64,000 nucleotides of DNA, from contig OY744468.1 in assembly GCA_963556145.1 (NCBI GenBank), positions 2,604,001-2,668,000 of the forward strand. The letters are read 5' to 3'. The stretch comes from Hygrocybe punicea (taxonomy: Eukaryota > Basidiomycota > Agaricomycetes > Agaricales > Hygrophoraceae). This document shows positions 1 through 10,029 of the stretch, piece after piece. Both the position numbers and the translations under genes were made by a program. The first letter of the stretch is position 1. Every line of letters begins with the position of its first letter. Below the pieces are notes generated by a model. The model was given only the letters and a program-made list of their open reading frames with translations. It was not told where the DNA came from and did no database searches.

Positions 1-1320
1 ATTCACCCATGATTTTCCACGAGCAGATATTTATGAACTGCTTGCCCCTGACCTGCTTCACCAGCTCATCAAAGGTGTATTTAAAGATCACCTTGTGTAG
101 TGGGTGCAAGATTATCTGCTTGCAACTCATGGAAAGAAGCATGGCAATGAAATTTTGGATGACATTGATCGCCGGTAAGTCTTTTGGATTGAGTTGGTCA
201 ATTAGACTGACAGGTACTGTAGTATTGCAATTGCTGCACCATTCTCAAATCTCCGTCGATTCCCTGAAGGGCGAGGATTTAAGCAGTGGACAGGGGATGA
301 TTCAAAAGCCCTGATGAAGGTACACCATGATGTGCTCTACTAATAATAATACCACAGGTATACCTTCCTGCCATTGAAGGTTATGTCCCCGTTGAGATGG
401 TCCGCTGCTTACAAGCATTTCTGGAATTTTGTTACATTGCACGACAGGATGTTCATGATGAGAAAACACTCACTCAGCTCACTGAGGCGATGAATCGTTT
501 CCATCTCTACCGAGAGATTTTTGTGGCCACCGGTGTTCGCCCAGATGGCTTTGGCCTTCCTCGTCAACATTCCATGCTTCATTACCTTCGTCTGATTCGA
601 GCTTTTGGGAGTCCAAATGGCTTGCGCTCGTCAATTACAGAGTCGAAGCATATCAAAGCTGTCAAAGAACCTTGGCATCGGTCTAGCCACCATGAGGCTT
701 TGGGCCAGATGCTACTGGCTAATCAGTGGCTTGACAAGTTGGTGGCTCTTCGTGTGGACTTCACTCACCGTGGAATGCTTGAAGGGACATGTTATACAGA
801 CAGCCTCATGGAAATTGGTATGTCTTGGAGTCTCACAATTAGATATTCCTGAGTAATATTATTCTTAGGGGATGGTGATGGTGGTGGAGGTGTTAATGTC
901 TCTGATGAGAATGATAGTGAAGATGAGCATGATGGTGGTGCTGTTGATGGTCCTTCCATCACATCTTATGTTGATATGGCACGGACTGTTGGTATGTGTT
1001 TTATTAACCTTTTGGACATCAAATTAATAACATGTGTAGTTAGGCAATGGCATGGGTAATCCGCGGATACAAATTTTCTGATCCATATCCATATCCGTGA
1101 AAATCCGTACCCTTGTATCCGCCAGGCACAGATTTTTCCCACGGATACTTTACCCATGGATACGGATTATTCATGGGTACGAGTACGGGTACTATTATAA
1201 TTATATCAGATATTATTATTCTACTAAATATACAGTATATACTACAATTACATTGGGCAGTTGCCAGCCCAGTGTTGTTCTCGCGAACGTCCCATGTCCA
1301 AGTCGACATGTCATGCCATC

Positions 1321-1620
1321 ACCGTTGTTGACGCGCCATCACCGTTGTTGACGCGCCATCACCGTTGTTGACGCGCCATCACCGTTGTTGACGCGCCATC
1401 ACCGTTGTTGACGCGCCATCACCGTTGTTGACGCGCCATCACCGTTGTTGACGCGCCATCACCGTTGTTGACGCGCCATCACCGTTGTTGACGCGCCATC
1501 ACCGTTGTTGACGCGCCATCACCGTTGTGGACGCGCCATCACCGTTGTGGACGCGCCAGCACCATTGTTGACGCGCCACCGCCGTTGTCGACGCGTCACG
1601 GCCGTTGTCGACGCGTCGCC
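1321..1620 (+). repeat. 20-bp tandem array inside E1
   Basis: Ten consecutive perfect copies of a 20-bp unit (ACCGTTGTTGACGCGCCATC) are followed by five copies that diverge progressively towards the right (TTG to TGG, CCATC to CCAGC, then GTCGACGCGTC). Period and phase are exact at 20 bp. Confidence 0.95.
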
Positions 1621-1713
1621 GGTGTTGCCGTGTTGCTGTCATTGTCGTTGTCGATGCGACGCCATAGTTGACACGTCGCCATCCCGGAATGTGTCCTCCC
1701 ACAGGTCCCTACA

Positions 1714-1765
1714 CCTCGCGCGGGCCAGACGCATGTCAATTGACATCGTCGTCACCCTCGCAAGG
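1714..1765. other. Nested palindrome module of E1
   Basis: The core ATGTCAATTGACAT (1733-1746) is a perfect palindrome. Imperfect inverted arms flank it: CCTCGCGCG on the left and CTCGCAAGG on the right. The footprint is 52 bp, as in the other five elements. Confidence 0.8.
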
Positions 1766-1955
1766 TAGACGGGGGGGGACTCTGGTGGGCTTCGCACTCG
1801 GGGGTAACCTTGTTCGCGAGGGGTGGGGGCGCCGCGTGAGCCCTACGCATCAGTTGACGCGTCTGCGCGTGTTTGCGAGGTCCTTGTGTATTCTTCTGTC
1901 CCTGTGTATGCTTCTGTGCTGGAGACCTCGCGAACACGTGTTGATGTGTGTCCGT

Positions 1956-2053
1956 GAGGCGTGGTTGTTGCGATGCGCGGTTGTTGCGAGGCGTGGTTGT
2001 TGTGATGCGCGGTTGTTGCGAGGCGTCGTCGTTGGGAGGCGTGGTTGTTGAGA
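1956..2053 (+). repeat. 16-bp tandem repeats inside E1
   Basis: About six copies of a 16-bp unit alternate between GAGGCGTGGTTGTTGC-like and GATGCGCGGTTGTTGC-like forms. The minus strand reads as CAAC-rich repeats. Confidence 0.85.
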
Positions 2054-3559
2054 GAGTTAGCCAAAGTCTTAGAGGCTGAGTTGGGGGCACGTACCTGGGC
2101 CGTTCGGTGGGCGCACCACCCTCCCGGCCATTCTCCTTCTGTTGCGTTGATGTTGTTGTCGCGTTCTCGTTGTTGTCGCGATCTGGTGGTGGTTCCTGCT
2201 AAAGTAATTAGTTGTCACATATGTGACAACTATTGCCATATCTGGCAGATCTGTATCTGTGGGTCCACGGAGACAAATTAACCGATCCGTACCTGTATCC
2301 GCATGGGTATGGATCGCCACGGATACGGATTTACCCATATCCGTGCCATAGCCTATGTGTAGTTCGAACTTGGAATATTCACTCTCTCGCAGCTGAGATT
2401 CAGCAACCAACATTTCCCATGCTTCTTGCTCGCTTTCTCTATGATCAACTATACCCTAATAATGTTCTCTCTGCATCCCAAGTTCCTCTCAGCACATGTC
2501 CATCATACACGGGCAAGATCAGGGTGCACAATTCAGCTGTTGCCACCTTCCATGCTCCAAGTGATCCCAGTGGAATTGGTGGCATGCATCGTGAGTATAT
2601 CAGGGCTGTACCATCATGGAGAAAGGGTCCCAGTCGGTATGATTGTGTCTTTCTCAATCGCAATCCAGAATTGCCTGGAATACATGGGTTGGATATTGTT
2701 CATGTTCTTCTCTTATTTTCTTTTGACTTCAGTGGCACAACATATCCTTGTGCATTGGTCCATTGGTTTAAAGTTGTTGGTGATGATGCAGATGAGGATA
2801 CAGGGATGTGGATTGTGCAGCCAGAAGCTAATGCTGATAAGTCTCCGGTCCTTTCTGTTATTCATCTTGAATGTGTTGTCTGTGCTACTCATCTGCTTCC
2901 TGTGTTTGGAAATGTTGTCATTCCCAGAGCTCTACACTTTCACCAATCCCTTGACTCCTTCAAAGCTTTCTATGTAAACAGGTTTATTGACCATCATGCT
3001 TTCAAAACAATATAATCTTTGCCTTGGTGATCCTAAAAATGAGGATATTTGCTATATAAATAGAATGTAGCAATGGATCTGTCGACCTCACTAAGCTCAC
3101 TGAGCAAGCTGAGTGCCAGTGTTATGAAGGTCTGTAATACACCTAATCTGCATGTGCATCACCAACTTGATACTCTCTTACAGAAATGGTTGAAATCATG
3201 AAACACATGAAGTGTATCACCTCTTCTGACCAAGAACTTACAGTTGAGGAATGCAATCATTTCTCTGTCACTTGCAAGAATGTCATCAGTGCACATTACA
3301 TGTCATGAAGAATTGTTTCCTCTATCAAGCAAAAATAATAGTCAAAAGAGAATGAGACACAGAGGTAAGAGGCTACTGAGAGAAAATTGAGAGCAAAGGG
3401 ACCAAGATTGGTAAGAACATTCATGAAGTTCTTGATAAAGACCTTATCCATTTCACTACCTCTGGCAAGTCTAAGATGTTCTAAGCCAATATACACACTA
3501 TCTTTAGCTGATTTCTTGGAGCCAGATCTTAGAATGGCTGATTACTATTGTTACCTTAC

Positions 3560-4909
3560 TAGTGTTGGGGAAGTTCGGTCTCAGACCGACCCAAACCCGG
3601 TTTAGACCGAACTGAAACCGCCGGTTTCGGTTTCGGTTTGGGAATTTCTAGCGGAGACCGAACCATTTGGTCTCGGTTTGGGAGATTTGGCCGCGGGCTG
3701 AAACGGTTTCAAACTCAGTTTGAACCGCAAACCGACAGTCTCAAGTCGGTTACTTGGCTGACTTCGAAAGTCACCCAAAGTCACCAACCCCCACCAACAA
3801 CACCCCCGATGTATGCCAAACGAGGACGATGGAGCACCCGAGGTTGACAAAACGGGCGGCGGGGTACTCCCTGCCACCCGCGTATGTTTTTATTTATTTA
3901 TTTATTCGAACTTAACTAACGCTTTAACAAATTACAGGTTGGCGCACCATCACCACGACCACGACCACGACCACCATCATGACGACGACGACGACGATTG
4001 CCACCACGATGGCCGCAACCACCAGGACCGCCACAACCACCAGGACTGCCACGTCGGACGCCAACAACAACGCGTCCAAGATGCGCGCGCACGCAAAGGA
4101 ACGTGAACAGGGTGGAGTGGGAGACAGAGAGGTGGAACGAGTGGCGGGGGGTGGTGCATCCACCCCCGCTCCTTCGTGGTATGTTGTTTGTATCCATTCT
4201 TTTATTGATTTTATTCGTATATAATGGAACGTGGCACCACACCACCACCACCATGCAACACCACCACCACCACCAACACCACCATGCAACACCAATGCGG
4301 CCAACGTGGGGTCAACCTGTCCGTTGCGCGTGTTGTACACGCGCGACGCGTCGGGACATTCACGCGGAGAGGCTCGTACACCACCACCACGCGCCCGCCG
4401 AAAACAACCAACGCGGGTTCAACCCGCCCATTGTCGCGTGCACAATGCATATGACGCGTCGGGACACCACCACCACCTGGATACAACCAAGGTGGGCGGC
4501 CCACCCGAACGTGGCATCATACCACCACCACCACCACCACCACCGCGAAACGCAAATGCGGCCAACGCGGGGTTAACCCGCCCATCGGGTTTAATCCGGC
4601 CACCGGGTTTAACACACCCGCCATCACGTGTACAAGGTGGAGCACCCCAGCACCCCAATCCCACCTCGCAAACGAGCTGGCCACGTCAATTGATGTGTGC
4701 GGCGCCGTTGTGAGGTCAGAATGGCGCAGGGGGGCTGACCACCAACGGTCCGCGGTTCAGACCGCATTTGGACCGAAACCGAACCGATGCAAATGGTTTG
4801 CATCGGTTTCGGTCTGGTTTGGGGATTTTGGGTGGAAAACTGGACCATTCGGTGTCCGGTTTGGGCAAAAAGGCCCCAAACCGGACCAAACCGAACTTCC
4901 CCAACACTA
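3560..4909. mobile_element. Non-autonomous hAT-like element E2 (1,350 bp)
   Basis: The inverted ends TAGTGTTGGGGAAGTTCGGT and ACCGAACTTCCCCAACACTA are perfect for about 20 bp and are flanked by the 8-bp duplication TACCTTAC (3552-3559 and 4910-4917). Subterminal DNA repeats GGTTTCGG/CCGAAACC words. An intron-like segment (3882-3937; GTATGT, CTAAC, ACAG) leads into CCACCA/ACGACC-rich triplet arrays (3940-4560). A palindromic module follows at 4664-4715, 194 bp from the right end. No transposase is encoded; the His/Pro/Thr-rich ORFs are array translations. Confidence 0.88.
4664..4715. other. Nested palindrome module of E2
   Basis: The core is ACGTCAATTGATGT (4683-4696). The outer arms are CCTCGCAAAC and GTTGTGAGG, inverted with one mismatch. 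The footprint is 52 bp. Confidence 0.78.
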
Positions 4910-5460
4910 TACCTTACAGAGTTGACCTGCACCAAAGGCAAAACCCACAGCAAAGCGGGTGGGTGTACCTGTAGCCCTGATATCCACTATTTGATGATGC
5001 TATCGTTGAGCTTGACACATTAGCAGAAGAAAGCTACAAAGATTCAACTCTTATTATGCAACTTGTGAAGAATAATTTGATGCTTGCTGAGATGTTATCA
5101 AAGGAAGGTTCGCCTCGTCTGTGTTGCATAATGGCTGTGACTCTCAAGTTTGTTCGCCATTATCTTTTACTCTTGGTCTTATACTTGTTGCTTGACTTGT
5201 CTGACAGTGACAGTTAAGAATAATGTTATATATGCTCTATGGAAAATCCAGCATAAATTCCTTATAACTGAACCTGAAAATAAGCAGTTGAGAGGAAGTT
5301 GATGGTGACTTTGCATTCAGTGTGCTTGATTCCTTTGATTTCATAATGTACTAGATCACATCTTCCACAGTTGCATCTCCATCTGCCTGACCCTTCTTGT
5401 CTTTATCCTGAGCCTCCTTTCCATTTGCCTACTACACTTGTACTGACATCCTTCCCTCAG

Positions 5461-7455
5461 CATGCATATCCCACCACCATCCCCCTCTCCCCCCTGTAAT
5501 CCTCCTCTCCATCTAAATGCCCCTCCCTTTCCTGTCATCCATCGCCTCTCCAACTCCATGCCACTTCATGCCACTCCCTCTCCCCCCCTCTCCAACTCCA
5601 TGCCCCCCCCTCTCCCCCCTTCTCCAGCTCCATCCCCCTGCCCCTCCCTCTCCCCCCTCTCGAACTCCATCCCCCTGGACCTCCTCTGCCCCCCTCTCCT
5701 ACTCCATTGCCCTCCCTCTCCCCCTCTCTCCAACTCCATCCCCCTGTGCCTCCCGCTCCCCCCTCACCATCCCCCTGCCCCTCCCTCTCCCCCCTCTCCA
5801 ACTCCAGCCCCCTGCCTCTCCCCCCTCTCCAACTCCACCCCCCTCCCACTCCCCCACTCTGCAACTACACCCCCTCCCTCTCCCCCACTTTGCAACTACA
5901 CCCCCCTCCCTCTCCCCCACTCTGCAACTACACCCCCGTCCCTCTCCCCCACTCTCCAACTCCATCCCCCTGTGCCTCCTGCTCCTCCCTCACCATCCCC
6001 GTGCCCCTCCCTCTCCCCCCCTCTCCAGCTCCATCCCCCTGCCCCTCCCTCTCCCCCACTCTCCAACTCCACCCCTCCCTCTCCCCTGCTCTTCAACTTC
6101 ATCCCCCTGCCCCTCTCGCCCCACCCTCACCATCTCCCTGCCCTTCCCACTCCCCCCCTCTCCAACTCCACCCCCCTCCCTCTCCCCCCCCCTCTCCAAC
6201 TCCATCCCCCTGTGCCTCCCACTCCCCCCTCACCATCCCCATGCCCCTCCCTCTCCCCCCCTCTCCAGCTCCATCCCCCTGCCCCTCCCTCTCCCCCACT
6301 CTCCAACTCCATCCCCATCCCTCTCCCCCCTCTCCTACTCCACCCCCCTGCCCCTCCCTCTCCCCCCTCTCCAACTCCATCCCCCTGCCTCTCCCTCTCT
6401 CCCACTCTGCAACTTCACCCCCCTCCCTCTCCCCCACTCTTCAACTTCATCCCCCTGCCCCTCTCGCTCCCCCCTCACAATCTCCCTGCCCCTCCCTCTC
6501 CCCCCTCTCCAACTCCACCCCCTTCCCACTCCCCCCCTCTCCAACTCCACCCCCCTCCCTCTCCCCCTCTCCAACTCCATCCCCCTGTGCCTCCCGCTCC
6601 CCCCTCACCATCCCCCTGCCCCTCCTCTCCCCCCCTCTCCAGCTCCATCCCCCTGCCCCTCCCTCTCCCCCACTCTGCAACTGCACCCCCCTCCCTCCCC
6701 CCCTTGCCGACTCCATCCCCCTGTGCCTCCCGCTCCCCCCTCACCATCCCCCTGCCCCTCCCTCTCCCCCCCTCCCTCTCTCTCTCTCTCCAACTCCATC
6801 CCCCTCCCCTTTTCCATCCAACTCTTGTTCTGCACACCCCACCCCTCCTTCTCCCCCTCTCCATCTGCATGCCCCTCCCTTTGCCCCCCTCCCTCCCCTC
6901 CTCTTGATCTGCACACCTCTCCCCTCCCCTCCCTCTCCTGCTCCCCCCTCCATCCCCCTCTCCATCCCCCTCCCACTCCCCCTCTCCATTCCCCTCTCCA
7001 TCTGCATGCCCCTCACCCTCACCCTCCACCTCTTCCCTCCATCTGCCTCTCATTCTGCATGCCCCTCCCCTACCCCTACCCGTCCCCCAGCCCTTCCCCC
7101 CTTCCCCTCTCTCTCCCCTCTCTCTCATCCCCTCTCCATCTCACCCCCCCCTGTCCCCCCATCCTTGTCCTCCTCCTCCTCCTCCTCCTCCCCCTCCCCT
7201 CTCCATTTCCCTCCCACACTACCTCTCCCCATTCCCTATCCATAGCGTCCCTGTCACTCTTGCCCCCATCATATCCCTCTCCATTTTTCACACTCCCCTC
7301 CCCTCTCCCTCCATCTCTTTTCTCCTTCCTCCTTCCTCCTCCTCCCCCTCCCATCCCATTTCTCCATCCTCCTCTGCCTCATCTCCCTGCCTCGTCCCCC
7401 TCTCCATCTCCAACCCCCTCTCCATTTTCCTCCACACTCCTATCCCCATCGTTCT
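5461..7455 (+). repeat. 2-kb polypyrimidine satellite
   Basis: The plus strand is almost only C and T with scattered A, and very little G. It is built from degenerate units such as CTCCATCCCCCTGCCCCTCC and CTCTCCAACTCCACCCCC. A longer block (TGTGCCTCCCGCTCC... to ...CTCCAGCTCCATCC) recurs near 5740, 5955, 6200, 6580 and 6720. ORFs of up to 646 codons in every plus frame are Pro/Ser/Leu strings that simply reflect the absence of A/G-rich stop codons, so I do not call genes. The tract fades into CTCCTCC and TTCCTCC runs towards 7455. Confidence 0.92.
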
Positions 7456-7497
7456 AAGTTACCACTAGGCTAAGAGTCACTGTACTACTAGTACTCC

Positions 7498-7597
7498 ACT
7501 TACTTATCCTATCTTAGTTGTCTTATCTGTCTTAATGGTCTTACTCGGTCTTACTCATATGAGACTAAGACAATTAAGACAATTAAGATGAGTAAGT
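7498..7597. mobile_element. 100-bp hairpin MITE-like element
   Basis: An imperfect inverted repeat runs from ACTTACTTATCCTATCTTAG on the left to AAGATGAGTAAGT on the right, with arms made of GTCTTA/TAAGAC words. The words resemble those in the terminal repeats of the DD34E element at 8355-20250 (GTCTTATTTGTCTTATTCTG), so it may be a remnant of that family. I could not fix a target duplication. The surrounding 7455-7921 holds no supported gene. Confidence 0.5.
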
Positions 7598-7926
7598 AGA
7601 ATCCCTGTTTTACTGATGCATACCTTGAGTTTCCTTGAGATTTTGCAACACTTATCATTTTACAATTTTGCAGTCGGATTCAGCATCGGCTTGGTCCAGA
7701 ACTGCGGTCTTACTACTTACTAAGAGCCTCGGCTACCGGGTCACTAGATAATGTGAGACATTGGATACAGCTATGGCAATGCGGCACATGGCGGAGCTGG
7801 AAATATCCTTATCAATACCATGGATAGCAAAGTGCACTTCCAAGCTAGCCACAGATGACGAGTTCATACTGTCCTCATCACACTTGCAGCTCTACTTCAT
7901 TATTTCTCAGAAGTCTTCTCAATGTC

Positions 7927-8170
7927 TATTAGAATATATAGTTTGCAGTGGTTGTTGACCACTAAGATATTTTGTGTGGAATGAATTATTATTTGCCTCT
8001 CTCTGAGAGGGCTTTTATACTACTAGCTAAATCTACTAGAAGTTTCCTGTGGTAAGTAGAATACATGCTGCGCTTCAGCATTATTCATCGGACGGGTGTG
8101 TTTGAGTTCTGGGGTCACGTGATACAGATTACTAATCCTTTCCGCGACTATTCGGCCACTATTCCCAACA
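7927..8170 (-). repeat. Copia 3' LTR
   Basis: In sense orientation it begins TGTTGGGAATAGTGGCC and ends ATATATTCTAATA, so the terminal dinucleotide is TA rather than CA. The purine tract CCAAGGGGGAG abuts its 5' edge on the minus strand, as expected for plus-strand priming. Confidence 0.93.
8012..8019 (-). promoter_or_regulatory. TATA box in Copia LTR (with upstream E-box)
   Basis: TATAAAAG on the minus strand within the LTR. A CACGTG hexamer lies about 100 bp upstream (8116-8121). The same pair sits in the 5' LTR at 26544-26551 and 26648-26653, where it would drive the element. Confidence 0.55.
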
Positions 8171-8354
8171 CTCCCCCTTGGTCGAATACTCTTCGACTCG
8201 TTCCAGGTCGCGGTAAACATCGTCCATGTATTCCATTTAGTGTTGCCTAAAACCGGTCGACCGGTTTTAGGCAACACTAATTCCATTACGTGTTCCGCTC
8301 TTTCCCATTCTTCTCCGGTCAATAGACCAAGTTCGGCTGTGAACTTTGCGTGAA
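8171..8354 (-). pseudogene. Copia polyprotein C-terminal tail
   Basis: This is the last part of the Copia reading frame after the RNase H domain, beginning AKFTAELGLLTGEEWERAEH. It is cut off from the main coding region by the DD34E insertion at 8355. Dropping that insertion joins it in frame to the residues GLPCPLH encoded near 20252-20272. A 42-bp micro-hAT interrupts it at 8238-8279; without that insert the frame continues to a stop just inside the LTR boundary. Confidence 0.85.
8238..8279. mobile_element. 42-bp micro-hAT (two end sequences back to back)
   Basis: A perfect 42-bp palindrome starts TAGTGTTGCCTAAAACCGGT and ends with its exact complement, centred on GTCGAC. It is flanked by the 8-bp duplication ATTCCATT (8230-8237 and 8280-8287). 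The terminal TAGTGTTGCC is the same as in elements E3 and E6. Excising one duplication plus 42 bp restores the Copia reading frame. It therefore behaves like a transposed hAT element reduced to little more than its two tips. Confidence 0.9.
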
Positions 8355-10029
8355 CATCAGGAAAACTCAATGTCACTTAATTTCACTTAATTTCACTTAA
8401 TTTTGTCTTATTTGTCTTATTCTGTTATATAAGTCTTGTCTCAAGGAGGGTCACACCCTTTTTTCAAGAAAATTTCTTACAGCGTTTTCGGAAATCCTTG
8501 TCATGAGCCAAAAAAAAAAATTCAAAATTCAAAATTCCTGTGGCTGAGCCGGAAACAGCTGAACCAGCCATATACTTATTCTATTTCTACTTCTATTTAT
8601 CGATAATGGAGCCAGATGGGCGTGGAACACCTCCCCCTGCCTATTTTGCAGCCCCTGTTGCACCTCTACCTCCACCAGCACCAATTGGTGTTGTCGCTAG
8701 GGTGCTTGTTTCACCTTCTTTGAGTCCCAAACCTGAGGTCGCTCCCATCCAGCTGACTCCAGCCACTCGTAAGAAAGGCCGTCCAAAGAATCCTCCTCCT
8801 CCCCTCCCTACGACATTCGAGCTCCTAGTGCAAGTAACCATGCCAGAAAGACATGTTCATCAGCGTGGAGGAAAGACCAAGACGGAAAAGCAGGAGCCTA
8901 TCAAGAAAGGCCCTCTGGAAGTTGGCATCAACATGGGGTGGGATGAGATGTTGGGAATGGTGGCAGAACTCATTGAAACCAGTGTTGACAATCTGATGAT
9001 AAACACGTTTGAATGGCATTGGCTCAAACCCGCAAGTGGGTCCTGGTTGCCCTTGATGGATGGACGTGGTTTCAACTCCATGGTGAAACAAATCTTGACA
9101 AAGACCGAGCCCTACGTTATCTTGCGGATGCAACCCCCTAGAGCGGACAGTGCCCCAACACTGGTGAGTTGTTGCTTGAATGAACGCGTCGTGTACTAAC
9201 TCAGCATCCAGCCCTGGGTGTCTTCGACTGGTAGAGCTACAACTAGCACAGTGGCGCAGGCTATAACAGTTCAGGACGAATATGAGGAGGAGTTCAATGA
9301 TGGTCCAGCCAAATGACTCAAATTTGATGATGAACTTGAAGAGATTGTTGCACAAATCAATCAAAAGTATCCAGTTGGCCATTGTCAACTCCATCCGGAG
9401 ATTTCATGCTTCTACCATCGGCCGACTGAGCTCCATTTTGAGCTCAATCGTTCTCACTGCCTTGTGTGGGCTGCCGCAATTGTAAGTCCCCTATTAGTGT
9501 TAGATCTAGGGTGGCTCTGATTCTGGTTTGTAGAAAGCGGGCAATGCAAACTACGGCCACATTCCTATCGGCTCGAAGCTCTTCAAGAAGGGACAGGAAT
9601 ACAAGGGCAAAAAAGTGGCTACACCCAACACCCCCCGTGTGTCTGATCGTGAACCAGAAGCATCTGTTCTGGGCCCTGCAACTGCTGCCACCGCTCTCGT
9701 ACAGACCACGGCACCTGCCATCAACCAAGCTCAACTGGCACAGTACAGTAGACCCAGTCGTTTTGGTTAACCCAATCGCAGATATAGTTGCAAAAGGTAG
9801 GTACACATAGCGCAGTTGCTTGCTGGGGGGGTAGGTTAACCCAAAAGACAGCACTTGCTGGGGAAATGTGGTGTGGTAGGTTGACCCAGGTACAGCTCTT
9901 GCTGGTCAAGGCTGGCTGGTTGGGTCAACCTGGTGTCAGCTCTGCCATGGAGTCGGTTAACCCAGGGCAGCTATTCCAGGATGGTTGGGTTGACCCAGGC
10001 CCAGCTGTTCAAGCCATGTGGGTTGACCT

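Larger units (their letters stand above)
1041..2355. mobile_element. Non-autonomous hAT-like element E1 (1,315 bp)
   Basis: The ends are TAGGCAATGGCATGG and, inverted, TAGGCTATGGCACGG, flanked by the perfect 8-bp direct repeat TGTGTAGT (1033-1040 and 2356-2363). An 8-bp duplication and TAG ends are typical of hAT transposons. Subterminal regions repeat the word CGGATAC in both orientations. The interior has no transposase: it holds a 20-bp tandem array, a palindromic module at 1714-1765, a 16-bp array and a 22-bp perfect palindrome at 2210-2231. On the minus strand an intron-like acceptor (branch-like CTAAT, then TTTAGCAG, at about 2196-2212) precedes CAAC-rich repeats. The insertion lies at the splice acceptor of the Plavaka transposase, and the duplication copies TGTGTAG. 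Confidence 0.85.
1..3014 (+). pseudogene. Plavaka-type DNA transposase, 3' half (broken)
   Basis: This is the C-terminal half of a transposase resembling the Plavaka family of mushroom DNA transposons; the 5' part lies outside the window. Visible blocks in order are HDFPRADIYELLAPDLLHQ, GYVPVEMVRCLQAFLEFCY, FGSPNGLRSSITESKHIKA, an acidic linker, and a C-terminal domain ending SLDSFKAFYVNRFIDHHA. Short GT-AG introns lie near 175-222, 320-357, 818-868 and from 993 on. A TAG stop at 98-100 interrupts the frame (probably CAG to TAG). A 1.3-kb hAT-like element sits at the last intron/exon junction (1041-2355). Family assignment is from remembered sequence character; the breaks are directly visible. 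Confidence 0.8.
3070..5110 (+). pseudogene. 14-3-3 protein pseudogene (split by E2)
   Basis: Conceptual translation recovers landmarks of a eukaryotic 14-3-3 phosphoserine-binding adaptor. The N-terminal part gives LTKLTEQAE..CYEEMVEIMKHM, then ITSSDQELTVEECN and RIVSSIKQK; the C-terminal part gives [20 protein letters not shown] followed by LIMQLVKNN. An intron-like gap (3130-3183, GT to AG) separates the first two blocks, so this is not a simple processed copy. The middle (about 3330-3550) is full of stops, part of the helix core is missing, and E2 (3560-4909) splits the remnant. It begins about 60 bp after the Plavaka stop, which suggests a captured or neighbouring host gene. Not functional. 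Confidence 0.8.

Noticed and set aside
1321..1620. CRISPR-like regular repeats
   Set aside because: Units are contiguous with no unique spacers, and the genome is eukaryotic.
3558..4911. TA target duplication (Tc1/mariner-type) for the TAGTGTTG elements
   Set aside because: At first the TA at each end suggested mariner-type integration, but perfect 8-bp flanking repeats in all cases show the TA belongs to the element tips and fits hAT.
5462..7457. Very long Pro/Ser-rich ORFs (up to 646 codons) in all plus frames, and Gly/Glu/Arg-rich ORFs on minus
   Set aside because: They arise from a polypyrimidine satellite in which stop codons cannot form; overlapping frames are equally open.
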